Made by a program: the position numbers and the translations under genes
From: Pacificibacter marinus
GTDB lineage: Bacteria > Pseudomonadota > Alphaproteobacteria > Rhodobacterales > Rhodobacteraceae
Length of the DNA stretch: 64,000 bases
Assembly (NCBI RefSeq): GCF_018860665.1
Contig: NZ_JAHKPK010000022.1
Location: 179,471-243,470 of the forward strand
Direction: 5' to 3'
Shown here: positions 37,458 to 48,154 of the stretch, piece after piece
How positions within the stretch are numbered: position 1 is the stretch's first letter
Layout: each line of letters starts with the position of its first letter
The notes under the pieces: model-generated
Told to the model about the DNA's origin: nothing
What the model saw: the letters and a program-made list of their open reading frames with translations, nothing else
The model's database searches: none

Positions 37458-38663
37458 CAGCGCGCGCGCGCTTCTGGTGCCAAAATAGGCCAAAACACCA
37501 GTCGATAGAAAATACACCGCATAGACTATCAACTGGGTGTCAAAGGTTATGCCCGCATCTAGCATGGATCCCGATACCGCTGGACCAATTGCAGACCCAA
37601 GCACAACGATAGCCATGGCTGCCGCTTTGATCGATCCGATGAATTGTGTGCCGTAATGCTCGGCCCAAAAGGCGCCCACAATAGTCCCTTGTGATCCCAT
37701 TCCCATGCCTAAAAACACCATCGCCACCCCCGCCATCAGCAAGGTGTCACTTGCGGCAATCATCATGAAACTGACTGCGAAAGGCACGATCATAAAGGGC
37801 AATAAACGCCCTGCGCCCCATTTGTCGACAGCTGCTCCTGCGGCGACATTAAACGTCACCGAGCCCAGCGTCAAAATCGGGAACAAGGCCACAAAATCCA
37901 ACAGCGCCCAGCCTTTGGCCTCAACCAATGGTACCTGCTGGAAAAAAAGCGCCGTAGCCCATGCTGGTGGGCCAACAATCAGTGGAATGGCCATCCAAAA
38001 CAACCAGTGCTTCAGCATCCGATGGCGCGTCCAATGAACGCCATTCATGCCAAGCGATGCGTGAGATTTCGAAATCGATTGCGGGGTACGCTCAGTGCGC
38101 AACAGCCACATAATCATGGGGATCAGAAAAACCGCCAATCCTGCTGCCAGAACCCAAAGCTCGCGCCAGCTGAAATAGGCCATTAAAGCGACGAAAATAA
38201 GCGGATAGATCGCATTCCCAACTGCAAACCCCAGCGAGGCTACAGACAAGGCCCGCCCCCTTGTGGCATGAAACCAGCGCGCCATTGCGACCATAGCAAT
38301 ATGCCCTGACATGCCTTGACCAAACAGGCGTAGCGCAAAGATCACGCCGACCAAAGCCATAGCATTTGGCACGAATGACATCGATAAGCAGGCCAGCGCC
38401 AGCCCGACCAACACGGCAGGTGCCAATTGGCGCACGCGGAACCGATCCGTCAGCGTCCCCGCCCAGACCATCGTCGCAGCTGACACCATGGTTCCGATAG
38501 CGTAAATCCAGCCCCAAGCTGTGTGACTTAGGCCAAATTCGGCGCGGATTTCTCCAGCAAATACAGATATGAAAAACGTCTGCCCATAGGACGACGTTAG
38601 GCACAGCAAAAAACCGGCCAGCAACCAACGGGCGTTTTGGATGATAAAATGAATATAGCTCAT
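37419..38663 (-). CDS. MFS transporter
   Basis: About 414 residues with 12 predicted membrane segments. The loop between helices 2 and 3 reads WAGTLTDRFRVRQL, an MFS motif A variant. The sequence resembles the oxalate/formate and monocarboxylate branch, but the substrate cannot be named. I placed the start at ATG 38663, where the first helix begins shortly after; the open frame continues 18 codons upstream without a good ribosome site. Transcribed away from hslU. Confidence 0.82.
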   Translation of the reverse strand: MSYIHFIIQNARWLLAGFLLCLTSSYGQTFFISVFAGEIRAEFGLSHTAWGWIYAIGTMVSAATMVWAGTLTDRFRVRQLAPAVLVGLALACLSMSFVPNAMALVGVIFALRLFGQGMSGHIAMVAMARWFHATRGRALSVASLGFAVGNAIYPLIFVALMAYFSWRELWVLAAGLAVFLIPMIMWLLRTERTPQSISKSHASLGMNGVHWTRHRMLKHWLFWMAIPLIVGPPAWATALFFQQVPLVEAKGWALLDFVALFPILTLGSVTFNVAAGAAVDKWGAGRLLPFMIVPFAVSFMMIAASDTLLMAGVAMVFLGMGMGSQGTIVGAFWAEHYGTQFIGSIKAAAMAIVVLGSAIGPAVSGSMLDAGITFDTQLIVYAVYFLSTGVLAYFGTRSARALLPASPKVDVISA

Positions 38664-38735
38664 AGGTCCATGTACGCTTTGCCCATGAAAAAGAAAGAGC
38701 AAATCGTCACAGATCAAGCCCTGTGCAATTTTGAT

Positions 38736-40037
38736 CTATAGCATAAAGCGACTGACATCAGCAGTTTGTGCCATGTCGCCGACGCTTGCGCGCACGTAAG
38801 CCTCATCCACCACAACAGTGTCACCACTTCGATCAGGGGCTGCAAAAGACAGCTCTTCAAACACCCGTTCCAAAATCGTGTACAGACGTCGCGCACCAAT
38901 GTTTTCGACGCTGGTATTCACCTCAGCGGCGACCGATGCGATGGCTTTGATGCCTTCCGCCGTGAACGACACTGTCACCTCTTCGGTGGCCATTAGGGCT
39001 GTGTATTGCAGGGTCAGAGCATTGTCGGTTTCCGTCAAAATCCGTACAAAATCGCCTTCATTCAGGGCTTGCAATTCAACGCGAATGGGCAAGCGTCCCT
39101 GCAATTCGGGCAGCAAATCTGACGGTTTTGCCACATGGAACGCGCCAGAGGCGATAAACAAAATATGATCAGTTTTCACTGGGCCATGTTTGGTCGACAC
39201 TGTTGTGCCCTCAATCAACGGCAGCAAATCACGCTGCACGCCTTCACGTGAAACATCAGCACCACGCGCATCAGCTCGCGCACAGACCTTGTCGATTTCG
39301 TCCAAAAACACGATGCCGTTTTGTTCAACAGAGTCCAACGCCGCGCGGGTCACTGTCTCGTCATCGAGCAGCTTATCGGCTTCTTCCGAAATCAAAAGAT
39401 CGTAGCTGTCCGACACTTTGATCTTCTTTTTAACGGTGCGCCCCGCAAAGGCTTTGCCAAAAATATCCCCAAGGTTCATCCCGCTCATTTGCGGTTGACC
39501 AGGAATTTCAAAGCCCCCCATTGGCGAGGATGTATCTTGCATTTCAAGTTCAATTTCAGTGTTGTCCAACTCGCCAGATTTCAGCTTTTTGCGGAACATC
39601 TCGCGGGTTTGCGCACGGGCATCTGTGCCTGCAATCGCTTCAATCACGCGGTCTTCGGCGGCTTGATGCGCCTTGGCTTTTACGTCTTCACGCATGTACT
39701 CACGGGTTTGCGCAATCGCCGCATCGACCAAATCGCGCACGATCTGCTCTACGTCACGGCCCACATAGCCCACTTCGGTAAATTTAGTGGCTTCAACTTT
39801 GATAAACGGCGCACGGGCCAGCTTTGCCAAACGACGTGATATTTCGGTTTTACCAACACCCGTTGGCCCGATCATCAAGATGTTTTTCGGATAAACCTCA
39901 TCGCGCAGATCATCCACCAATTGCTTGCGCCGCCAGCGATTGCGCAGGGCCACAGCCACAGCGCGCTTGGCGTCGTTTTGTCCGATGATAAAGCGATCCA
40001 GCTCAGATACGATTTCGCGTGGGGTTAGGTCAGTCAT
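38736..40037 (-). CDS. hslU: ATP-dependent protease ATPase subunit HslU
   Basis: Unfoldase ring of the HslVU protease. 433 residues: [19 protein letters not shown], Walker [19 protein letters not shown] at about 55, [15 protein letters not shown], the I domain at about 110-230, Walker [12 protein letters not shown] and sensor 2 [14 protein letters not shown], with the C-terminal tail ADVSRFML that inserts into HslV. Overlaps hslV as ATGA. Confidence 0.97.
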   Translation of the reverse strand: MTDLTPREIVSELDRFIIGQNDAKRAVAVALRNRWRRKQLVDDLRDEVYPKNILMIGPTGVGKTEISRRLAKLARAPFIKVEATKFTEVGYVGRDVEQIVRDLVDAAIAQTREYMREDVKAKAHQAAEDRVIEAIAGTDARAQTREMFRKKLKSGELDNTEIELEMQDTSSPMGGFEIPGQPQMSGMNLGDIFGKAFAGRTVKKKIKVSDSYDLLISEEADKLLDDETVTRAALDSVEQNGIVFLDEIDKVCARADARGADVSREGVQRDLLPLIEGTTVSTKHGPVKTDHILFIASGAFHVAKPSDLLPELQGRLPIRVELQALNEGDFVRILTETDNALTLQYTALMATEEVTVSFTAEGIKAIASVAAEVNTSVENIGARRLYTILERVFEELSFAAPDRSGDTVVVDEAYVRASVGDMAQTADVSRFML

Positions 40038-40591
40038 GATTTAATCGTCTCCACGGTCAATTTTCCGTTGGTGTACACGCAAATATCCGCAGCAATTGCC
40101 ATGGCTTCGCGGGCAATTTCTTCGGCAGTTTTATCAGTGGCCATCAATCCGCGTGCGGCGGCCAAGGCAAAGTTGCCGCCTGACCCAATCGCTGCAATAT
40201 CATGCTCAGGTTCAAGCACATCGCCGGCACCCGTGATGACCAAAAGCTCAGTGCCATCGGTGACAATCAACATCGCTTCAAGTTTTTGCAGGTATTTATC
40301 CGTGCGCCAATCTTTGGCCAACTCCACGCTTGCGCGAGCCAATTGACCGGGTGTGGCTTCAAGTTTTGCCTCTAGGCGTTCAAGTAATGTAAATGCATCC
40401 GCCGTCGATCCCGCAAAGCCTGCGATCACTTCATGCCCGCCTGGTTTCAGCCTGCGCACCTTGCGCGCAGTGCCTTTGATTACAGTTTGTCCAAGGCTCA
40501 CCTGCCCGTCGCCCGCGATAACGACCTCATTGCCGCGGCGTACACCGATAATGGTGGTGCCATGCCAGCCTGGGAATTGATCATCAGCCAT
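40034..40591 (-). CDS. hslV: ATP-dependent protease catalytic subunit HslV
   Basis: Threonine protease of the proteasome type. 185 residues. A short propeptide ([10 protein letters not shown]) precedes the catalytic Thr of [20 protein letters not shown]; removal exposes Thr as the N-terminal nucleophile. The ATG at 40591 has AAAGGA upstream. A heat-shock-type promoter lies about 25 bases upstream of that site. Confidence 0.97.
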   Translation of the reverse strand: MADDQFPGWHGTTIIGVRRGNEVVIAGDGQVSLGQTVIKGTARKVRRLKPGGHEVIAGFAGSTADAFTLLERLEAKLEATPGQLARASVELAKDWRTDKYLQKLEAMLIVTDGTELLVITGAGDVLEPEHDIAAIGSGGNFALAAARGLMATDKTAEEIAREAMAIAADICVYTNGKLTVETIKS

Positions 40592-40616
40592 GATGTGTCC
40601 TTTCAATGAAGTTTTT

Positions 40617-40645
40617 ATATGCGGTTTCATTTATGAGGGTTCAAG
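40617..40645 (-). promoter_or_regulatory. Probable RpoH (sigma-32) promoter of hslVU
   Basis: On the minus strand CTTGAA and GCATAT are separated by 17 bases, close to the alphaproteobacterial sigma-32 pattern (CTTGNN-N17-CYTATN). It lies about 25 bases upstream of hslV, where a heat-shock promoter is expected for this operon. Confidence 0.5.
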
Positions 40646-40679
40646 CGGGGGTTACAACCAATTGAACGCCACACAAACA

Positions 40680-40706
40680 AAAAGGGGCACCATTGGCACC
40701 CCTTTT
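40680..40706 (-). terminator. Intrinsic terminator downstream of trxA
   Basis: AAAAGGGG pairs with CCCCTTTT around an 11-base loop that can add a small CC-GG stem. On the minus strand a T-run follows, so it ends the trxA transcript coming from the right. It also insulates hslVU. Confidence 0.7.
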
Positions 40707-40727
40707 CAAATTCTGCTCCCAAAAGCC

Positions 40728-41048
40728 TTAAACGCTTTCAGTAATCCAGCTGGAAATCGCAGTTTTTGGCGCAGCGCCAACCTTGTTGGACACGACTTCG
40801 CCGTTTTTCACCATGAAAAGTGCTGGGATAGAACGCACACCAAATTGTGCCGGTGAATTTGGGTTCTCATCAATGTTAACTTTGACGATTTTGACTTTGC
40901 CTTCAAATTCGGCAGACAATTCTTCAAGCGCTGGGCCGATTTGTTTACAAGGCCCGCACCATTCAGCCCAGAAATCCACGATCACTGGGATGTCGGATTT
41001 AAGAACGTCGGCTTCAAAGCTTGCATCTGTGACAGCAACAGTGGCCAT
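40728..41048 (-). CDS. trxA: Thioredoxin
   Basis: Cytoplasmic disulfide reductase. 106 residues with the active site [13 protein letters not shown] at about residue 30 and the cis-Pro loop [12 protein letters not shown]. Starts at ATG 41048 with AGGAGA upstream, 55 bases after addA on the same strand, and ends at a clear terminator. Confidence 0.97.
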   Translation of the reverse strand: MATVAVTDASFEADVLKSDIPVIVDFWAEWCGPCKQIGPALEELSAEFEGKVKIVKVNIDENPNSPAQFGVRSIPALFMVKNGEVVSNKVGAAPKTAISSWITESV

Positions 41049-41103
41049 TTGATTTCTCCTGATTTCAATGTTGAGCAGAACCTATGTGTCCTGCCTTAAA
41101 GGG

Positions 41104-44100
41104 TCAAGATGTAGCGGCATCTTGTAGGGCAGACATCACCATATCGTGTGGCAGCGGCATAAGCGTCGCAGTGCGGGTCCACAAGATCGCTACCTCAATT
41201 TTTTTGTTTGGATAAATGGCAGAACAGACCTCTAAGTAAGCGCCCATTTGGCGCAACAATCCATCGGGTACTTCTGACGGCGTCATGGGGACAACTTCGT
41301 TTGATTTGTAATCGACCACACGCACCACGTCATCTTCAACGATCAACCGGTCAATAATGCCATGCACAGGATGATTGTTCATCGATGGCAAAACGCCCGA
41401 AAACGGCACCTCGGCCAAGGATTTATCGCCAAAGACATCCCATTGATAAGAATGTTCAATGGTGCGCGTTGCCTCGTTCAAAAGCGGCTCTAACTCAGCC
41501 AAAGTCGCAAATAATTCACCTGATCCAAGCAACGATCGTGTAATCTCTGGCCAGTCATTCTTTGGGTGCTTGGGCAAGTGTTCCAGCAGCAAATGCAACT
41601 GACTGCCATAGCGCATCGCGGCGTCCTCGCTACGGTTTGACGCTGATCCTGACAACGCTTTTGGTCCACCCAGATCCGAGGGTGATAAAAACACTTTTGG
41701 TTCCTCGTCAATCGCAGCGGTTTTTTGCACCCAATCTGGCAGTGCGGTTGTTTTCTCTGACTTTATGGCGGTATCACCTGTGCGCGTGGGCCAAACCCCA
41801 TGTGCATAGCGCTTTCCCATGCCGCTTGGAAAAGCTTGCTCAACCGCGCCCGCAGACAGCATGCCGTTTTCAACCAGTTGATACCAACAGCTGCCGTCCT
41901 TTTTTATCTTGCCTGCGCCCGCGACGATCAACCAGTTTTCCGCCCGCGTCATCGCCACATATAAAAGCCGCCGCTCTTCGTCGTCATTCTTATTTTTGAG
42001 CTGGGTTAGAGCCTCTTTAAGCACCTCAGAATTGTTTTCCTTGCTCGATTTCCATGCGATCCCGCCATGCTCAAGCGCGACAAGTTCGTCTTTCGGCTCG
42101 CTGGTTTCACGCAAGGTATCGGGCAAAATCACAATCGGCGCTTCCAGCCCTTTAGATCCATGTACTGTCATCACGCGGATAAGGTTCGAAGACTCATCCA
42201 ATACACGCTTGAGCTTGATTTTCTCAGCCCCAAGCCAACCGATAAACCCCGTCAGGCTCGGCGTTTGTGTGGTCTCATAATGCAAGGCTTGGTGCAGCAA
42301 CGCATCAAGCCCGTCTTCGGCCTCATTGCCAAGCCGCGCCAAAAACTTTTTACGTCCGCCATGACGCACCAAGACGCGCTGGATCAAATCATATGGCCTC
42401 AAAAAGTCAGATGTCTTGCGCAAATCATCTAAAATATCCGCAGTGACAGGCCATTCGTCACGCCGTGCACGCAATTCACGCCACAAGGTTGCCGCGGTAC
42501 GTTTGTGTGCGAGCGAATACAGGTCTTGTTCAGACCAGCAAAACAACGGTGATTTCAATGCCTCAGCCAAGGCCAAATCATCATCTTGTAGCGACAAAAA
42601 TGCCAAAAGCGATGTCATATCTTTGACGGCCAGCTCGTCATTCAAAATCAACTGATCTGCCCCTGCAACAGGCAGGTTCAGCTTTTTAAGCGCGCGGATC
42701 ATCGGGTAAAACAACCCCGATCTGTTGCGTACCAAAATCAATATGTCGCCTGGCTCAATGTGAGTATTTTCACTGCCTTTACGAGGAATCGAGCCTTTTT
42801 CGATCATGTCTTTGACATTGCGGGCCACCATCCCTGCAAGTCGAATGCTGTGATGTTCAGGGGCGATCAGATCGGTCGGATTTTCCCAGTCATCGGGATC
42901 AGCTTCCACAGGCTCAGGTTCGACCAATGGCCATTGATCCACACGTCCGGGGGTATCTTCAAAAAACGCGATGTGATGCGTGTCGCCTCCAACGCCTTGC
43001 CCATCAGATTGCGCAAAAGTCTGGTCCGTCATGTTCAAAATTGCAGGTGAGGACCGAAAAGAGTGCTGCAATGCAATGTCTTGCAAGGTATGCCCTGCAT
43101 CCCCAAGTCGCGCTTCAAAATGGTGCTTCATCTGGTCAAAAGCTTCAGGCGCAGCCCCTTGAAACGAATAAATCGACTGCTTTTTATCGCCGACAACAAA
43201 GATCGTGCGCGTCACATTGGGTCGCGCACCCTCGCCCACTGTAAACTCTTCGGCCAGCAGCCTGATCACCGTCCATTGATCGGGACTGGTGTCTTGCGCC
43301 TCGTCCACCAAAATATGATCGATACCGCCGTCCAAGCGAAACAGCACCCATTGTGCGACACTAGAAATCGACAGTAAATCCCGCGCCTTTTGCACCAGAT
43401 CGTCGAAATCCAGCAAGCCAAGCCGTGCTTTGGTATCGAAATAGGGTTGCAACAGCGCGCTTGCGAATTGATGCAGCGCTGCGGTTTTTTTCGCAGATTG
43501 CAGTGCACGCAGATTGTCTGTGGCCTCCGACACGCGCTCCATTAATTCGGAAAGTTGCCGCAAGGCTTCTGGTTCAAGCGTCGCGCATTTCTTGGTCGGT
43601 AGCCCTGCGTTCGCACGCCCAAATCGTGTCAGCCCTTGGTTTTCGCCGGACTTGACCAAAAACGTACCGATCATATCTTGCAACAAACTCACTGATGGTG
43701 CGGCACCAACCCAAGTGCGCAGCATTGCGGCTGCCTTTACATCGGTTTTGTTTGGAGAAGCCTCCATGGCTGTGGCAGCACTGCTCAGCGCATGATCTTC
43801 GTCGCCTAGAAACACAGATTCAAGCAAATCTTGCTCATCATATCCGTGCGTTAGACCAAACCATTTCCAGATGTCTTCTGAAGTAACAGGCGGATGAAAG
43901 GCCTCGCGTTTGCGCACGATCTGCTGTGCCAAATGCAACGGGTCAATGTCGTCTTGCCCTGAAATATGTGTGGCAACTGCATCAATCGCATCACGGCCTT
44001 GACCCTCGGCCAAAGCATCTAAAACCTCAGCCAGAATGGCATTGGTTTCGCGATCATCCAATTCCTTGAATTGTGGTGAAACACCCGCTTCCAGCGGGAA

Positions 44101-44502
44101 TCGTCTCAATAATGCTCCACAAAACGAGTGAATGGTTTGAATTTTTAATCCACCCGGGGTCTCGACAGCACGGGCAAATAAAGTGCGCGCGTGACGCATC
44201 TCCTCGTCTGTCAAAAGGGTGTCTGGCGCAAGGGCTTTCAACTCAATCGATAAAGTGTCATCAGGCATCATTGCCCAAGCTCCAAGCCGCTTGAACAGCC
44301 TGTTTTGCATCTCAGAGGCCGCAGCCTTGGTGTATGTCAGACACAAAATATGTTGCGGCGGCGTGCCCGCCAGTAACAATCGTGCCACGCGATCCGTCAA
44401 CACCTTGGTCTTGCCAGAACCCGCATTGGCCGACACCCAAGTCGAACTGTCAGGTTTCGCAGCCGCGATTTGGCGCAGAGTTGCGTCATCAAGCAAGTTC
44501 AT
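41104..44502 (-). CDS. addA: Double-strand break repair helicase-nuclease AddA
   Basis: UvrD-like subunit of the AddAB (RecBCD-like) enzyme that resects broken DNA ends. 1132 residues: Walker A NAGSGKTKVLTDRVARLLL near 25, motif Ia CLTYTKAAASEMQNRL, DEAQDTSPDQW (Walker B), VGDKKQSIYSFQGA, and a late helicase motif TVHGSKGLEAPIVILP. The C-terminal PD-(D/E)xK nuclease shows HPVHGIIDRLIVEDDVVRVVDYKS. Overlaps addB by ATGA. Confidence 0.96.
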   Translation of the reverse strand: MNLLDDATLRQIAAAKPDSSTWVSANAGSGKTKVLTDRVARLLLAGTPPQHILCLTYTKAAASEMQNRLFKRLGAWAMMPDDTLSIELKALAPDTLLTDEEMRHARTLFARAVETPGGLKIQTIHSFCGALLRRFPLEAGVSPQFKELDDRETNAILAEVLDALAEGQGRDAIDAVATHISGQDDIDPLHLAQQIVRKREAFHPPVTSEDIWKWFGLTHGYDEQDLLESVFLGDEDHALSSAATAMEASPNKTDVKAAAMLRTWVGAAPSVSLLQDMIGTFLVKSGENQGLTRFGRANAGLPTKKCATLEPEALRQLSELMERVSEATDNLRALQSAKKTAALHQFASALLQPYFDTKARLGLLDFDDLVQKARDLLSISSVAQWVLFRLDGGIDHILVDEAQDTSPDQWTVIRLLAEEFTVGEGARPNVTRTIFVVGDKKQSIYSFQGAAPEAFDQMKHHFEARLGDAGHTLQDIALQHSFRSSPAILNMTDQTFAQSDGQGVGGDTHHIAFFEDTPGRVDQWPLVEPEPVEADPDDWENPTDLIAPEHHSIRLAGMVARNVKDMIEKGSIPRKGSENTHIEPGDILILVRNRSGLFYPMIRALKKLNLPVAGADQLILNDELAVKDMTSLLAFLSLQDDDLALAEALKSPLFCWSEQDLYSLAHKRTAATLWRELRARRDEWPVTADILDDLRKTSDFLRPYDLIQRVLVRHGGRKKFLARLGNEAEDGLDALLHQALHYETTQTPSLTGFIGWLGAEKIKLKRVLDESSNLIRVMTVHGSKGLEAPIVILPDTLRETSEPKDELVALEHGGIAWKSSKENNSEVLKEALTQLKNKNDDEERRLLYVAMTRAENWLIVAGAGKIKKDGSCWYQLVENGMLSAGAVEQAFPSGMGKRYAHGVWPTRTGDTAIKSEKTTALPDWVQKTAAIDEEPKVFLSPSDLGGPKALSGSASNRSEDAAMRYGSQLHLLLEHLPKHPKNDWPEITRSLLGSGELFATLAELEPLLNEATRTIEHSYQWDVFGDKSLAEVPFSGVLPSMNNHPVHGIIDRLIVEDDVVRVVDYKSNEVVPMTPSEVPDGLLRQMGAYLEVCSAIYPNKKIEVAILWTRTATLMPLPHDMVMSALQDAATS

Positions 44503-47474
44503 TGCACATCCTCCGGAAAAGGCGCGTCGCTGTCAGACCATTCACCCACGCGCGCCAAATGATCGAAATCACCGGCAAAGGATACGCTTTGAACGATCCG
44601 CCGCGAGGTATAGCCCTGTTCGGGATCGTCATAGTTTTTGATCAGATCAATAAAGCGGTCTTCGATTTTTTGTGTATCGCCAGGCAATAACGGCAAGCGG
44701 GTTTGTTTGGTGTTTCCGTCTAGGCCGAGATAAGCCAGTTCAAACACGCGCCCGGTATTGAGTCCCTTAAATCCGCCGTTTTCAAGCATTACGGCCTCAA
44801 GATGAAGCTGCATTTTCAAGGTCTCGGTTTGCTTTTTCGTCGGTGGCGACCCGGTTTTATAATCGTAAATAATATAGTCACCACCTTTGGTCTCGTCGAT
44901 GCGATCTGCCTCGCAGGTGAGAGAAAAATCAATGTCTTTAAAGTGGTAACCGCCTTTGGCTTCCGTGGCGATGGGCGTGCCTATTTCACGGTTTTCGGCC
45001 TCTCGTAGAACCAAAGGCAAAGCAATTTTTTTCAACCGCCCCAACCAAACGCGGCGTGCGGCAGGCCACAACACTGTGTTTTCCAAAACGTGCTCTGCGG
45101 TTGCAATCAGCCGTGCGGCGGCCTCAGATGGTGTTTCATCGGTTTTATCAGAGCTATCTGCGACGAACTCTTCCATGACTTTGTGAAAGGCGGTGCCGCG
45201 ATCACGCGGATCAGCAGCTTGCGTTAAAGGGTTCAGTTTGCTCAATCGCAACACGCGACTGGCGTAAATCTGATAAGGATCGCGCACCAAAGTTTCGATC
45301 CGTGTGACAGACAATTGTCGTGGCCGCGCCGCGTAAGGGGGGCGCGGGCTGGGCCGTTGCGCCAGCGGAACTGTTACATCGGGGCGCTCAAGCACACGGG
45401 CCATATCGACAAACACATCGCCACGGGCACGCATCTGTGCCAGTGCATTTGCGCCGTCATCTGACATACCCGCCAGCAGATTGGTGAGCCGTATCACCCA
45501 ACGCGACGCCACGGTTTCTGCCTCGGCGTTGCGTTTGGCGCGTGCTAAGATCACCGTTTTGGCCCCTATGGATTGCTGAAAATCATGCGCGGCTAGGCCG
45601 ATTTGTTGCTCGGGGGGTAAAAGCCCGACTTGTTTGCGCATATCGCGACTGAACCATGGGTCGGGGGCAGGGGCTGCGGGCCAAACAGTCTCATTCAATC
45701 CGCCCAAAATAACCACATCAGCCCCTTGAGCGCGGGCCTCAAGCGTGCCCCAAATCATGATGTCGGGATGTTTGGGTGACGGATCGCGCGCAAGACCGCG
45801 CCCTACGATGGCATTGAACATTGAAGCGAATTCATATGTGGTCATCTGACCACCGTGTGGCGCCTCAAATTTTAGCTCTGTCACCACGCGCAGAGCTTCG
45901 CGGCCCGCAGACTGTGCCCATAACTCTGTCGCATCAGTTGATTTTGGTCCGCAAACCAACGTTTCAGACAGCTCTATCACATGATCCAAATGATCCGATA
46001 GATGAGCTATTGGGCTGGATTCGAGACGCTCAATGATGTCAGCAGCCCACATCGCCCATGCGACAAGCGCGGTATCAATGGTGCCATCATCAGATTTTTT
46101 TTCCGCAAAAGCCAACAGGTCATTACGCTTGGGAAATGCAGGCCCATAGCGACGCAGATGGCGCTCAAGGTTGCGCGTCCATAGCAAATGATAACCGCGA
46201 ATGCCCTCATCATCAGACATGCCGCGCGCGACCAGCGGGTGCTTGAGCAAAACCAACAGATCCTCTGATGATATGGCCCGACCAAGCGCTGTTGACACGT
46301 GGCGCAACAGCCGACCTGGTGGAGTTTGGTTCAACGGAATGCCCGCACTGTCGTCGGGGGCAATGTCCCACCGATCCAAAACAGCGGTGACATGACGGGC
46401 AAGTGCACGATCGGGCGTGATCAGCGCGGCCTTTTTACCGTCTTCGGCCGCCTTGCGAAGTGCCAAGGCTATGCTGACAGCTTCTGATCGTGAATCTGGG
46501 GCTTCGATCAAAGTTAAATCATTGCAAGCATCTGATACATTCTTGAAATTCGGCCCTTCGGTCATCCATTGATCGGTGACGGGAGCGGGGCGCAAAGCAA
46601 GCGATACAAGCTGGTTTAGGGTCACATTTTCATCAGAGTTTTTCACCCATTTTTCAATGCCACGGGGCGATATGCCCAGCTTATTAGCAAAAGCCGAAAA
46701 GCGTGCCTGCGGATGCTCAAAGGCGTCTGTCTCATGAATTTTATCCCAAGTTTCGGCCGATATATCAAAATCCACACCAGGCAAAACCACAGCCCCTTGT
46801 GGCAGGCTCGCGACCAATTTCATAAAGGCCGAGGTGGTCCCCCGCGACCCTGTTGACCCCGCAACGATAATCGGATGACTTGGGGGCGTGGCGCTCCAAC
46901 TGTCGCTCAGCAAATCCACAACCATCTTCAATCGCGCCTCAGGCATCGGGGGTTGGTTTTGCGTTGGATCGAAAAAAGTAGAAATGATCGACATAAATCG
47001 CCGTGCCCGTGTCCAATGGCCGGATGTATCTTCGATGTTGATCGCGTCCAAATCCGCTGGCGATACGCCTTCGTCGTGCATTTCAGACAGCAAACCCGCA
47101 AGACTGTCTGCCAAATCGTAAATGGTTGAGCGTGCTGCAAAATCAGGCTCTTGATCTAAAAAACGCGCCACAAGCTGCGATAGTTCAAGTCGACGCCGTA
47201 AACCGGACACGCCTGTGGCCACATCGCGCGCCGCAATGTCGGTGCCCAGATCGGTGATCAGACGGATTTTGGGTAAGAAATGCGTGCCCCCATCGTCAAA
47301 CGCCAGTTTCAAATCTTTGCGCATCCGTGATGAGTTCACGAAAATTTCCACTCGCGCCAAGGCGTCTGGCGATTGCAACTTTAATCGCTCCATCAGTCCG
47401 TCTTTAAGCGCGAATGGAAAGCGCACGCCGCAGGGCAGGCCGTAAACGCGGGGGCGGTCTGTTTCAGTGAACAT
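44499..47474 (-). CDS. addB: Double-strand break repair protein AddB
   Basis: Second subunit of AddAB. 991 residues. The N-terminal half resembles an inactivated helicase (VAGSTGSRGTTSAFMKLVASLP in place of a true Walker A). The C-terminal nuclease domain contains DRGTAFHKVMEEF and EADRIDETKGGDYIIYDYKTGSPP with the catalytic Asp and Lys. This is the alphaproteobacterial AddB type. Its start overlaps the stop of the murU-like gene by one base (TAATG). Confidence 0.94.
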   Translation of the reverse strand: MFTETDRPRVYGLPCGVRFPFALKDGLMERLKLQSPDALARVEIFVNSSRMRKDLKLAFDDGGTHFLPKIRLITDLGTDIAARDVATGVSGLRRRLELSQLVARFLDQEPDFAARSTIYDLADSLAGLLSEMHDEGVSPADLDAINIEDTSGHWTRARRFMSIISTFFDPTQNQPPMPEARLKMVVDLLSDSWSATPPSHPIIVAGSTGSRGTTSAFMKLVASLPQGAVVLPGVDFDISAETWDKIHETDAFEHPQARFSAFANKLGISPRGIEKWVKNSDENVTLNQLVSLALRPAPVTDQWMTEGPNFKNVSDACNDLTLIEAPDSRSEAVSIALALRKAAEDGKKAALITPDRALARHVTAVLDRWDIAPDDSAGIPLNQTPPGRLLRHVSTALGRAISSEDLLVLLKHPLVARGMSDDEGIRGYHLLWTRNLERHLRRYGPAFPKRNDLLAFAEKKSDDGTIDTALVAWAMWAADIIERLESSPIAHLSDHLDHVIELSETLVCGPKSTDATELWAQSAGREALRVVTELKFEAPHGGQMTTYEFASMFNAIVGRGLARDPSPKHPDIMIWGTLEARAQGADVVILGGLNETVWPAAPAPDPWFSRDMRKQVGLLPPEQQIGLAAHDFQQSIGAKTVILARAKRNAEAETVASRWVIRLTNLLAGMSDDGANALAQMRARGDVFVDMARVLERPDVTVPLAQRPSPRPPYAARPRQLSVTRIETLVRDPYQIYASRVLRLSKLNPLTQAADPRDRGTAFHKVMEEFVADSSDKTDETPSEAAARLIATAEHVLENTVLWPAARRVWLGRLKKIALPLVLREAENREIGTPIATEAKGGYHFKDIDFSLTCEADRIDETKGGDYIIYDYKTGSPPTKKQTETLKMQLHLEAVMLENGGFKGLNTGRVFELAYLGLDGNTKQTRLPLLPGDTQKIEDRFIDLIKNYDDPEQGYTSRRIVQSVSFAGDFDHLARVGEWSDSDAPFPEDVQ

Positions 47475-48154
47475 TACGAATGGATCTCCAACATAGATTC
47501 AGCAAGTGGAATAGCATCGGGATATCCAACATCACACCAGTGGCCCGAATATATCGCACCATATAGCGTTCTACGGGTTAAAAGCGTTTCCCAAGCCATA
47601 TTGAGCGAGAAATGTGACTGTTCAATCTCTGCAACATACTTGGTTTTGATGACCTGAAGTCCCGTATAAACATCACCAGCGCCGCGTAAGAGAGTGCCAT
47701 CAATAGCGCGCAAAAAATCACCACTACCTTTATGACCGACGGCATTGGCCTTGGGGATTAAAAGCAGCAGCCCGTCCATAATGTTTGGGTTCCAATGCAT
47801 GCGCAAAAACTCTGCTGGCGCAGGACCAGACCACACCGCATCGGTGTTCATTGTGAAAACAGCATCACGATCCAGCAGGGGCAAGGCGTGCTTTAACCCA
47901 CCGCCGGTTTCTAACAAATCAGTTTCAAAAATAGGCTCGATTCCAGCCAATTTTAGATGTTTTTCCAAAATTTCGGGCTGGTAGTGCAGATTGGCAAACT
48001 GTCGCGGGATGTCGCCCATGGCGTCAACTGCATGATCAATCAGTGGCCGCCCCGCCACGTTGATCATTGGTTTCGGTTGATGTTGTGTCAGCTCAAGCAT
48101 CCGCGTGCCACGGCCTGCGCAAAAAAACATTACAGTGTCGAGACAGTGCCGCAT
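47474..48154 (-). CDS. murU: Nucleotidyltransferase, probable MurNAc-1-phosphate uridylyltransferase
   Basis: About 226 residues of the sugar-1-phosphate nucleotidyltransferase family: FFCAGRGTRMLELTQHQPKPM at the start, followed by DTDAV-like residues (MNTDAVWSG) and LLETGGGLKHALPLL. It lies next to an AmgK-like kinase; in Pseudomonas the AmgK-MurU pair recycles MurNAc to UDP-MurNAc and bypasses de novo MurA. Function is inferred from that pairing. The start may be the ATG at 48154 (chosen, because it completes the first beta strand) or at 48130, which overlaps the kinase stop. Confidence 0.8.
   Translation of the reverse strand: MRHCLDTVMFFCAGRGTRMLELTQHQPKPMINVAGRPLIDHAVDAMGDIPRQFANLHYQPEILEKHLKLAGIEPIFETDLLETGGGLKHALPLLDRDAVFTMNTDAVWSGPAPAEFLRMHWNPNIMDGLLLLIPKANAVGHKGSGDFLRAIDGTLLRGAGDVYTGLQVIKTKYVAEIEQSHFSLNMAWETLLTRRTLYGAIYSGHWCDVGYPDAIPLAESMLEIHS

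Noticed and set aside
39240..39255. GCCTTCACGTGAAACA in hslU, similar to parS
   Set aside because: It matches parS at 13 of 16 positions but misses the first three bases, and it encodes the conserved HslU peptide DVSREG, which is enough to explain it.
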